64,000 nt of DNA. Source: Hsuehochloa calcarea. Its lineage: Eukaryota > Streptophyta > Magnoliopsida > Poales > Poaceae. Under the pieces are notes generated by a model that was not told the DNA's origin, did not search any database, and saw only the letters and a list, made by a program, of their open reading frames with translations. The stretch lies in assembly GCA_036346395.1 (NCBI GenBank), contig CM070598.1:9655517-9719516 (forward strand). Direction: 5' to 3'. Shown piece by piece: positions 34,301 to 43,882 of the stretch (the first letter of the stretch is position 1; every line of letters begins with the position of its first letter). Position numbers and translations under genes: made by a program.

Positions 34301-35121
34301 AATAAATACTGACAGTCCTAACGTACTGTGATAATCAAACATTATTGATTAAGGTTACAAGTACTAAGGATAACATGAAGTCCAGACATGTGAAGTGTGG
34401 GCTTAAATCTATCAGAAAACTGAGGAACTCTGGAGTGATTACTGTAAATTATATTCGCACTAAGAAAAATTTGGCAGACCCTTTCAGAAAGGGGCTAGTA
34501 CGGAAGGCAATTTCGTTGCATCTATGGATATGGAAATGAAGCCTATTGGAGTTACAACTCAACAGTAATCCATACCTTTTTGATTGTAGATCTCGTGACT
34601 TAGGCAATAGGAAAAACAAGTTGATATTTGAACAAGAGAGTACATTATAATAATATGTGTACCCATGTCCTAATAGACAAAGTACTCTCAACTGTATGGA
34701 AGGATAGTTAAAAGCCTTAATGTATTCTAGTGTTCAATGAGGGAAAAAGGTATTAGCCTACATGATACCTAAAATGAATACACCTACTTGAGCTTAACTA
34801 TGAGGTCGCAGTTCACGAGAATAGGGCATTCTCTAAAAAGCTCATGAGCAAATAAGTGAGCATGACCAAATAATATTCCGTTTAGTCTTGGTTCTTTGAC
34901 AACCTAGTATCAGTTGAGATTTCAAGTGAAATCTAATCACGAAAAACTGTGAATTCAAGGCTTAGTCCATTCATCAGTTGTGGGAAGATGAATCTTGTTA
35001 TTCTATGTGCAAATTCAACCCGTACGAGACTTACACTGAAAGACTAGTATATCAATAACTTTTCAGCACAATAATCTTTATCGTTCCTTTTTGGTGCTTG
35101 CTTTTAGAAGTGGTGGTGGAT
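31338..35121 (+). mobile_element. internal region of a decayed Ty1/copia retrotransposon
   Basis: gag starts at ATG 31377 (MVGASDAMKLERFSG, then LYDVYMDLKSTTELWDALEH) and is full of stops. Integrase: about 32,390-33,040 with LDLVYSDLCEM, FLTLIDDAS, YSPQSNGVPERKNRTL and GYTHSST. Linker and start of reverse transcriptase: 33072-33431 (DAPRRSKRQRVEKSFG, EYWKEVVHSEI). RT C-terminal half: 33502-33918 (ILYLYVDDILIFGTN carries the catalytic YVDD). RNase H and C-terminus: 33,920-34,540 (YSDSNWISNADEIKATSG, SRHVKCGLKSIRK, NLADPFRKGL). GAAGTGGTGGTGGA just before 35122 is the polypurine tract. The central RT segment is missing and replaced by a ~95-bp LTR-like repeat. Confidence 0.85.
33418..33512 (+). 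repeat. GACCAGTGTGGTCGAAG repeat inside pol
   Basis: Four to five degenerate copies of TAGACCAGTGTGGTCGAAGG, the same word that makes up part of the LTRs (30,700-30,755 and 35,185-35,300). A related CTGGTCG-rich cluster lies in gag at about 31,795-31,975. It sits exactly where reverse transcriptase motifs are lost. Confidence 0.7.
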
Positions 35122-35790
35122 TGTTGGAATTGGGCATATATATGTAAAGACCCATTTATTCCTAAAATTTCAAATCATGCAGAATCTTAGACCAGAAGTC
35201 TTAGACCAGGGTGGTCGAAGCCTTAGACCAGTGTGATCAAATGCATAGACTGGTATGGTCGAAACTAAGTGGTCGAAACTCAGTAGCCGAGTTGTAGATC
35301 AGTGTGTAATCAAGATCTAATAAACACTACTTACTTACCATTAATTGGTTTTGAATTAGCAGTTACCAGTGATTTAATATGAGCTTTATTATGACAGTTA
35401 TTAGAGAGTAATTGTGTCGACCATAAATAGGATCTGGAGACGTCCAGACAAGAGTTGACGATTCATTCCATTTTTCCATCTTCCTCTCTAATCATATGTG
35501 CTGAAGAGTTGAGCTGTCGAACCAAGTCATCCCTTCTCCTCTGCCTGCACCGGGAAGGAGGGAGAGCGGATATCTCCGAACCATTATCGCAGAGTACACC
35601 TGCACGGGGCGGCAATAAGATTTTGGGCCACACATCTGAGCGATCGCTGACTGCGCTGCATCATCTACGACATGCACTGTTTCGAGACTGCATTGTTCAT
35701 GTTCTTCGTCGAATTCAACTGTAAGTTGGTCGTAAGACCACTTTATTCTGATATAATTATTTTTTGAATATGTTTAGAAGTGCATTGAAT
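35122..35790 (+). repeat. 3' LTR of the Ty1/copia element, right end truncated
   Basis: Starts TGTTGGAATTGGGCATATAT and follows the 5' LTR up to TATGTTTAGAAGTGCA at about 35,785. After that the sequences diverge and no TTCCAACA end is found, so roughly the last 60 bp are lost. Numerous substitutions between the two LTRs indicate an old insertion. Confidence 0.8.
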
Positions 35791-36830
35791 TAACTGTTGT
35801 TCCAACTACTGGATCAATCACTCCACCAGCTGTACTGTAGTACCGACTGTATTGTACACCTGATGCTATTGCTACACCAGTTGCATGAACTCTAGTATCA
35901 TGGTGTCCGACACTGAGATCGATCTTCACGTACGGTTCAGTCATTGGCTGCTTCGCTTTCAACTTTCGGGCTCTTTGTATTTGTCCCGGTGAAATGCTAC
36001 CTGTGCTAGCTATTGCTAGGTGCATTAGTACTACTACCACCTGTTAGTCATGTTGATAGTTCGGCACGTATGTCGTAGTAGACTTTGTAAGCAACTAGCC
36101 CGTACGTGGTAGGGCCCATCGACCATATCGTGTCATCGAGTACTCGGACTGAGCATTATCATCGGAACTTGATTTTCATTTTGAGGATATATGAATTATC
36201 TATCATGTATCCAACTTCTTGAAAAGTTTCAGGTTAGGGTACACATGCCCTGTGACAAAAGCAAACACGATACGGAAGATATTGGAAACATGGTGTCGAT
36301 CTAACCTGAGAACTAGGGAAGAGATTAATTTTTCCTCGCAACTTTGACTTGGAAATTAGCGCGAAATCTCCGACAAAGTATCACCCATATATGTGACCAA
36401 AACAAGCTAAAACACGGCCATACACATACATGATACTACATGGCAGTAAGCAAAGGCGATCTATCAGTGTGAAATCATGAAATAGTAAGCTGGTTGATTC
36501 AAAGATTCTGCAGAACTGTTCTTTTTTTTTTAATTTCCCGTTCCCTTATCATCAGGGCAAAAGGCAAGATATTAACACGCTGTAATACTACTGTACTGAT
36601 GACTAGTTCTACTCTTCATGAGAATAGTAGCTCGAGTAGTAAATGGCCCATCATATATTCATCTCATGGATCATCTCATGGGTACTCTCCATGTGCCGAA
36701 AAGACAATCTTTTTATTTTCTCCACGAAAACAATACGCTTAATTAAATGCAGGTCGTCGTGACAGTGAAAGGAACCATATCCAAGCAATATAAATCAACT
36801 AAAGCAATGCACAACACAACACATCACGCA
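35791..36830. other. gene-free stretch upstream of the DUF1677 gene
   Basis: A minus-strand frame at 35774-36040 contains PYVKIDLSVGHHDTRVHATG but matches no family I recognise. The rest holds nothing recognised except the DUF1677 promoter: CAATATAAATCAAC at about 36,786 is a plausible TATA box for that gene. Confidence 0.45.
36787..36794 (+). promoter_or_regulatory. putative TATA box of the DUF1677 gene
   Basis: AATATAAATC lies about 140 bp upstream of the ATG at 36931, with a repeat-containing leader between. Spacing is plausible for a plant core promoter. Prediction only. Confidence 0.4.
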
Positions 36831-36885
36831 GAGCAATTAGCTAAGCAACACAGAGCTATTAGCTAAGCAACACAGAGCAATTAGT
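36828..36885 (+). repeat. 22-bp tandem repeat in the DUF1677 5' leader
   Basis: AGAGCAATTAGCTAAGCAAC-AC type unit occurs about 2.7 times (AGAGCAATTAGCTAAG, AGAGCTATTAGCTAAG, AGAGCAATTAG). It lies directly upstream of the start codon and is probably transcribed. Confidence 0.75.
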
Positions 36886-36930
36886 TGCCGTTGTTGCGTG
36901 ATCGGTAGGAGCAGGAGTGGTGGATGCGAC

Positions 36931-37287
36931 ATGGAAGAGGAGTCGGTGGTGAGCTGCGAGTGCTGCGGGCTGGAGGAGGAGTGCACCGGCGAGTACATCG
37001 GTGGCGTGAGGGCCTACTTCGGGGGGCGGTGGCTCTGCGGGCTGTGCTCGGAGGCCGTCAAGTACGAGGCCGGCAAGTGCGCGGGGGCGGCGCCGGACGT
37101 GGAGGAAGCCGTGCGCGCGCACATGGCCTTCTGCCGCATGCTCAAGAGCGGCGGTCCCGCCGAGCGCGTCGCCGAGGGCATGTGCCAGATGCTGCGCACC
37201 GCCACCGGGAAGCAGCGTGCCTCGTCGTCTTCGCCGCGCACTGCGGGGGAGCGCCACCGCGCGTCGGCGCTGTCCGTCGGGCTCTGA
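36931..37287 (+). CDS. DUF1677 family protein
   Basis: Plant-specific small cysteine-rich protein of unknown function, 118 residues, single exon, TGA at 37285-37287. The DUF1677 core is complete: CECCGLEEECTGEYIGGVRA (residues about 8-27), then YFGGRWLCGLCSEAVKYE with the paired CxxC motifs, then VEEAVRAHMAFCRML. Four CxxC/CxC cysteine pairs suggest metal binding (inference). The tail is Ser/Arg-rich and low in complexity. ATG at 36931 is chosen because no upstream in-frame ATG exists in the leader. GC-rich coding sequence and an intact frame argue for a real, expressed gene. Neighbours are transposon remains, so there is no functional context. Confidence 0.9.
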   Translation: MEEESVVSCECCGLEEECTGEYIGGVRAYFGGRWLCGLCSEAVKYEAGKCAGAAPDVEEAVRAHMAFCRMLKSGGPAERVAEGMCQMLRTATGKQRASSSSPRTAGERHRASALSVGL

Positions 37288-40200
37288 TCATTAGGGAGGC
37301 GTTGTGTTTGGTTCTTGTGAGGTGCATGTCCATGCTTCGTCCTAATCCTCGTCTCACTAGACACTAGTATTAGTAACTTCTGTGTAAGTTTTGAATCCAG
37401 TGGAGTTAATTACGGTAAACGAGGTGTACAAATGTGTAATCAAGTATACTTTTCACATGATGGTTTTGATCAAGAAATCGATAGGCGATCTGTTCGGTGG
37501 CTGCTCTTGGCTTCGATGTCTTGATCATCGAATGGTGCAGGGGTTAATTCATCAGTTTGTTTTTCTTCTTTGTGATTCGCTCTTGGTTAGAATCTTTCTT
37601 CGTGTTCTTAAGAATTTGTTTTGGCGGATCTTACTGTTTTTCCTGAAACTTTGAGCACCTCCGTCTTCTCCCACGAAGAGGCCGTCGCCCATCGGCCGGC
37701 CTGTTTGTACGTAGGATAACGCAGGACTGGCAAGGACTTCGGCGTTGAGCCTTTGCGCGGCGCCAGTCGACTCCGGCGTTCTCGCCGGTGGGCGGTGATC
37801 ATGGCGTACTACGGTACGAGCCCGTCCGTTCCTGCCTCCTCTTTTTTGGGAACCGTTCGATCGATCGTCCACGGCCCTGGTAGAGCAGAAATGCAAAGGG
37901 TACTTTTTCATAAAGGCCCGTTCAATTGGTTATCGTTGGCATTTACCCCCACCTTCCGCAACCCGCGTCTGGGTTCCTGGTAACCGTTGGATCACCTTCT
38001 AGCGGTCCAGATCGAGTATGGGATACTACAGGGGTAATTTTTTCGAATACGCCTTCGTATTACTTCGCTCTATCATTTAAAGCCCCGATCTGGATCGCGA
38101 TCTATACGCCATTGGATTGTGTTTCAGTGGTCCATATAAAACAGGAAATTCTCCGCTGACATGGGGCGTTTTTATAAAGAGACCCTTATGTTAGTCCGGT
38201 TTACATTCTTTCGACTGCCTCGCCACCCAGGCGCCCACTTCCTAAGCCTCCACTGCCACAGCCTCCGGTGCTCGGGGACGACGGCGCCGGGCGTGGAGGA
38301 GCCCCGGCCAAGCGCTCCGCCGAGAATTTGAGGCGCGTGCTGCACATAGCTCCGGGGAAGCGGGACTCTCCGCTTCGCCGGAGAGGCGCATGCGGCATTG
38401 AGCCGCTGATGCCGTCTCCATCACTCGATGGTTGGTTTCTTCCCGATCGTCGAATGGTACAGGTCTTGTTTCTTTCTGAATTTTCTTCTTGAGAATCTGT
38501 ACTATTCTTTCTGAATTTTCTTCTTGAGAATTTGTACTATGTTATTGTTAATGCTGATTGGAACAGAATCTTTTTGTTCTCTGTCTATTATTTCGAACCT
38601 TTCCTGGACAGGCACTACATTTGGTTTCTTGCTGAAATTGAGCATGCAAAATATTTATGTTTATCAAAGGTTTCAGAAAAGACACCATGCAACCCCTCTT
38701 CAAACAGAGACGCCTTTGTCATCGGTTGTTTTCTGTATCCTCACTCTCAACACACGTGCAGAAAAAAAAGATGTCTTCATTCTTGAGTTGCATATGGTTC
38801 ACCTGTGGACAAATAAACAGAGAGAGGAGAGATAAAATGCACAAGATCCAATAATCTTTTTTTTTCTTCCTTAATGCTTTTCAAGAAATTCAGAAAAAGC
38901 ATAAGTTTATCCTCAGCTCATTTCTCAACTACCACCAGTCCACCATGACACATCACCCATCTCCCATGTTTGAAACAATGAGAATAGGTACACATTCTTA
39001 TGAGTAGCAACTGCTTTCCTACACCTGGCCAGCTATGGGCTAGATAGAGAAAGACAGCCAAATTTTCTCAACAAATACTCTTGCTGAAGTCCTAGACAAC
39101 ATCTGTACAGATTAGTTGATGGAGTATTTTGATCAACTGATGATGACCTTTAATTGCTCAGTTCGACCACCTTTCAATTGGAGGGCAGAAAATGCGTCTT
39201 ACACTGCACCATAGACCACTGTGCTACTACATGGTTTCTTCACTGAATTGTTGCCCCGGTGAGATGAGCTGTACGCAGTGCGCTAGAAGTTTGCTGTGAT
39301 ACTTCCTCTTTCAGTGAAAGTGTGTAAAACTTGACGGATGCCTCATACACCATTCCAATGAAATGATTAGGCACACAATTAAAGTGCCTTTATGTGAGGA
39401 TTTACGAAAAGGATATACAGATTTGGCAATAACGAGTCGGTCAATAGACATGTGTTTGCAGTATGCTATAAGCTTGTCTGATCCTGAAGACAAAAGGCTT
39501 GCATCTTAGTTTGACACCTGCTACTCTTCAGTGAGCTGGAGAAAGTGCGTACACGCTAGCTTTCGATGGCTCTACCGATCATAATTAGCTAGGACGATCG
39601 ATTTGCTAACACTTTTTTTATGGAGTAGATGGGATCCATAGTGCCGCAGAGCAAGTCATGATCTTGATCAGTTTTTAGGTGACAGTTAATTAGCATTTTT
39701 CTCAACTCGGGATCATTGCTTCCTCCACAGCAAAGTATGGATCTAACCCATGCATGCTCACCCCAGTCAAAAGAAGCTAAGCTCCTCCTTGCCTCACTGA
39801 CAATGACACTTCCATATTGTACTTGGTAAAATGCAGAAGCTTCCAAGATGATCAAGCAATTAAACCGACGATCCAAAAATTAAGAAACGCGGATATTAAT
39901 CATACACGCGATGACACTTGGAAACAACCTAGGAGTCGCTTGGACAGAAACGAAAGGGAGAGGAATATTTCAAAATAAAAACTCTGCCGACATGTACTGG
40001 TCGACGTCACCCTCCCCAGAAGAAACCAACAGAGGCAGAAGGCGTTGCTGCAGTGTACTCGGTTTTGTCACGCTGGTGTTCTCACCTACAGGCTGCGGTC
40101 CGCGGTCAGGTTCTGATCTACCTGAATTCCGATCCGATGCGGTGGAAATGGCGCTTGCTTGTGCCCCGTGTGAGACAGGCAACGGATAACGTGGGCGACG

Positions 40201-40655
40201 CGTTAGTTGGGTGGCACTGCGGCACGACGCGTCCCCCCTGCTGCCGTTCACAGGAGAGCAGCGGGATTTCCACCACCCGACGACGGGTGAAAAACGTGAG
40301 GAAATGCTGCGAGGCGCTAGCGCTAGCGCTATGCCCACCCGGCGGCGCGGGTGGAATTGATCCGATCCACCGGTGCGCCGGCGCGTGGGGATTTTTTTGT
40401 TTTCTTTCCTCGCGCGCGGGGCGTGGCAGAGACACGACTCCACTCACATCTTCGTCGTCTTTGCTCCGTAGAAAGCGTCCACTCGCGTCGCGGTCGGAAC
40501 AGCTAGCGACGTCGACCGCGACGCTCCCAGCTCCCGCGCTTGCAACCTCGTTCCGGACGGAGTGACGGATGCGTATCCCATGAACAAGTTTGGAGCGTAT
40601 GTATTGTATGCAGTTTTTACTCAAACGGAGGTGTTATAAAGTTAGAATTAGTATA
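37288..40655. other. long gene-free stretch
   Basis: No convincing gene. Contents: the likely DUF1677 3' UTR to about 37,450; a region resembling promoter DNA with CGTTGGATC and CCAGATC words at 37,850-38,200; a 35-bp tandem duplication (TCTTTCTGAATTTTCTTCTT onward) at 38471-38505 and 38506-38540; ordinary AT-rich DNA to 39,900; and a GC-rich island at 40,040-40,560 with long open frames on both strands but no domain and the run GCGCTAGCGCTAGCGCTA at about 40,314. The island could be the first exon or promoter of a lost gene. Confidence 0.5.
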
Positions 40656-41510
40656 GTAGTTTCATACAGTTTGGTAAAATTTTATTTGCTTAAAAGTTTT
40701 GGATTTTGAGTTTAAAGTTTTGATTATGTTTCAACACGTTTCAGATTTCTAGAAGTTTTTATGAAAGTTTAAAACCCAAGTTTCAGATTTTAGAACTCAA
40801 GTTTCAAACAAAAGAGTTTCAAGAAGTCTTTTGAAAAATATTTTAAAAGTTTCAGTTTAAGTGAGTTTCGCATATTTATAAAAGTTTCAGACAAAAGAGT
40901 TTCTACAGGTTTCAGTAAGTTTCATGATATTTTGAAAAGTCTCCTGAAAAATATTTGAAAAGTTTTCAAGTTTCAGTGAGTTCTGCGTATTTATTTAAGT
41001 TTTAAACAAATAAATTTCAACAAGTTTCAAGAAGTCTCGTGAAATATTTTAAAAGTTTTAGGTATCAGTGAGTTTCACGTATTTCTAAAAGATTTCAGAA
41101 GATTCTAATAAAGTTTTAAGCCTAAGTATCAATAAGTTTCAGTCAAAAGAGTTTCAACAAGTTTCAGTAAAATTTCAAGAAGTTTCAACAATTTTTGGAT
41201 TTTGGAACTCAAGTTTTAAACAAAAATGTTTCAAGAAGTTTCAACATGTTTCAAGAAATTTCAACAAGCTTTGGATTTTGAAACTCAAGTTTCAGCGAGT
41301 TCCAAACATAAAAGTTTCAAGAAGTTCCAGTAAGTTTCAAACAGAAAAGTTTTAAGAAGTTTTAGACAGAAAAGTTTCAGGAAGTTTCAACATGTACCGA
41401 GAAGTTTCAAAAAAAAAATCATATTCTGTAACTCAAGTTTCAGACAAAAAAATTTCAATGAGTTTTAACAAGCTTCAATATATTTCAAAAAGTTTTATAA
41501 AAAAATCAAA
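40656..41510. repeat. irregular array of AAGTTTCA words (~0.85 kb)
   Basis: Dozens of GTTTCA, AGTTTCAAGAAGTTTCA and AAAAGTTTCAG words occur at irregular 8-25 bp spacing. There is no fixed longer period, and all copies are in one orientation. AT-rich, non-coding. Probably a decayed minisatellite or part of a larger repeat whose GC-rich part follows at 41,520. Confidence 0.8.
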
Positions 41511-43270
41511 TAAGAGCAAAAAAAAATCTCGATGTGCTCACCTGCTGCCAAGTGACCTCTTGCTGGGACGTTGCGGTTGTTGGCCTTCCCGCCTACAACG
41601 GCGGGCGGCGTTGGATTGGCAGTGACAACGCTTGCAGCAGGCGACATGGTCACGTGTGTGGGCGCGGCGAAACACGGAAACTGAGGCAGCGATGCGCAGT
41701 CTTCCCACCATGACATCGCGTCCATCTGCTGGCTGCATCATGGTGCCCACTCCGCGCCGTGCCTCCTCACCTTCCCACAACGGCGCGTGGCCGTGCCCTC
41801 TAACCCTCAGCCGCTCTAATGTGAGATGGCACGTGGATACACACTAACGTTAGCGGCAACTCAACCGGCGTTGATTGGGATTGAGTGATTAAGGAGAGAG
41901 AGATTGTTATGGAAAGGGAGATGGATGCAACGCAGAGAAAGGATAGAGTTGATGAAGTGGGTTCATACCTCAAAATCGGTTAGCTATGAGTAGAATACGT
42001 GATTTGATCTGACATAGATTTCTTGTACTGTTGGATTAAGAAGAAAAACGCTACAGCGTCTTCTAGCATTTCTCTTTTACTTATCCGCTCCGCCGGAGTT
42101 CACGATCTGACCCCGGTGTAACTCGCAAATTTCAAAATGGCATCTCTGTCACTCTCTCTCTCTGAAAAAATATATATGGTAAAGCGGCCTAGTTGATTTC
42201 AAGCTAACCAAGGCCCAGCCAGGTCAGTAGCAGCTGTGTCACTCCAGCCAGGCCATCGGATTCAACGTGATTTCAGTTTTCTTTGAAGGCGGCGTGAGTT
42301 TGGTTTAATTGATACCCCAGCAATTCAGTCATGCCATGCTTAACTCGTTCGGGTTACCGACGAAGAAAGATATTAACTCGTAAATAATAGCAATAGACAA
42401 GGGTATAATGATATAGTTCTACCCTTCTATCTTTATTAACCTCTTTGCTGGTAGACTTGTGTGTAAAATGAAAACTCACTGCCCATTTATATAGTGTGAT
42501 GCATGAATAAGCAAATAATAAATGCAATGTTGAGTTGACAAATAAAATCTACATTATTATACAGAAAGCTACTTTTACAGTGATGAAAATGTTAGTACAT
42601 GATTTCCAATAGTATGAGTTTTTATTACTCTAAAAACAGGATGCAACGAAGATGGCAGTTCATGATTTCTAATATATATTTGAATAGCGTTATAATTATA
42701 GATGTGAAGGTGTGCACATGTAGACAGGGACACATGAGGCAATGAAGTTGTTAGCACATGATATCTAATATATGAATCCAGATCCACTACACTCCTGTCG
42801 AGGGTCACTGTGTGTACAGTAATTTCAGTTATATAAACACTTATTTGTGATAACACTATAGTATTACCGTAGATACTGTAGCAAGCAATGTCAAACCCGA
42901 CAGATAAAATAATGTAGCTAAACGATGTTCATATTGCGTTGTAGCAATCGATATCCTCCATCCACATTCTATCTAATGACTGAGGAGTTTTAATGCATAT
43001 GATACTATACACTTATGTTGAGGAGTTTTAGTGCATAGGATAGTATACACCTATGTTGTTGCTAGTTGCAACGGTAGAGGATCCTGATTCCTAATAGACA
43101 TGTGAGCAGTAGAAGACATGATGAAGATATTGCAATGAAGCATACTAGAAATTACGTCAGCGACTTGAAGAATAGTAAAAAAAAACGGCGAGAAGGGTAA
43201 TTTGACTCTAAGATAGCAGCAACTTTTCAGCGACACGAAGAAGAGCAAAATAATCTGGCGAAAAGGCTAA
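41511..43270. other. gene-free stretch with short repeats
   Basis: 41,520-41,850 is GC-rich, with frames on both strands that match nothing recognised; it may be a captured gene fragment. 42,560-42,790 has three diverged copies of GTTAGTACATGATTTCTAAT. 42981-43018 and 43019-43056 are a 38-bp tandem duplication (TGAGGAGTTTTARTGCATA onward). Confidence 0.5.
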
Positions 43271-43483
43271 TTGACGTTTTCGGCGATAAGTAAATCATGT
43301 GTGTGTTTTTCCTTGGAAGGTGTCATGTCGTGTGTTGAGGGTTGTTTTGGTACCTATGTATTTATTGTCATGTGGATACCTCTTTTGGACCTACGTGGTT
43401 ATGAAGTACTACTTATTGGTATCGGGATCATCAAAACGTTTACTGGTTGGAATCATCGAACCGTGTACTGGTGGACGTCGCCG

Positions 43484-43882
43484 ATGCCATCCACTGCGAA
43501 CTCCAGGAGGTCCAAGGAGGCGGCAGCGGCCGGGAAGAAAGGCGGGGGATCGCCTCACTGGGCCCTCTACGTGGCGACAGTTCTTGGGTTCGTGCTTTTG
43601 CTGTGGGTGGACACGGGGTTCGTCCCGGAGGTTGCGGCGAGGGGGTTTGGGTCGGAGCTGTCGCTTCAAGGAGACCGATCGCCTCACTGGGACGTGGCGG
43701 CAGTTCTGGCTCGTGCTTTCGATGAAGAGGTTGCGGCGAGGGTTCGGTCGGGCTGTCGCGGAGACCGTCGCGCTCGCGTCGCGCCCGGCGGTCTGGAGCA
43801 CAAATTGCGCGTCTTGGAGCAAAGGATCAGGAAGTTCATCGGGCGAGATGACCTCCAACCGCCGCTCGTAGGACTCGTGTGA
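43484..43882 (+). CDS. hypothetical protein with one membrane segment and coiled-coil-like tail, probably truncated
   Basis: Starting at MPSTANSRRSKEAAAAGKKG the frame gives a basic N-terminus, then a hydrophobic stretch (LYVATVLGFVLLLWVDTGFV, about residues 27-46), then a charged helix-prone tail (LEHKLRVLEQRIRKFIGRDD) ending in TGA at 43880-43882. An imperfect internal DNA repeat (GATCGCCTCACTGGG at 43,548 and 43,678, followed by GCGGCGAGGG in both) duplicates part of the tail. The layout basic-TM-coiled coil is reminiscent of plant SUN-domain proteins, but no SUN domain is present and I do not claim it. The stop lies inside the first bases of the solo LTR that begins at 43878, so the original frame probably continued beyond it. 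Family unknown. Confidence 0.45.
   Translation: MPSTANSRRSKEAAAAGKKGGGSPHWALYVATVLGFVLLLWVDTGFVPEVAARGFGSELSLQGDRSPHWDVAAVLARAFDEEVAARVRSGCRGDRRARVAPGGLEHKLRVLEQRIRKFIGRDDLQPPLVGLV

Noticed and set aside
35774..36040. Minus-strand frame with PYVKIDLSVGHHDTR
   Set aside because: No family recognised, overlaps the degraded 3' LTR edge, no start context.
40053..40624. Candidate gene in a GC-rich island
   Set aside because: Frames of similar length exist on both strands and match no family; kept only as a possible lost exon or promoter.
40656..41510. CRISPR-like repeat array
   Set aside because: Plant nuclear context, no regular repeat length or spacers, words only 6-10 bp.
43484..43882. Assignment as a SUN-domain protein
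   Set aside because: Only the basic-TM-coiled-coil layout is suggestive; no SUN domain or conserved motif is present.
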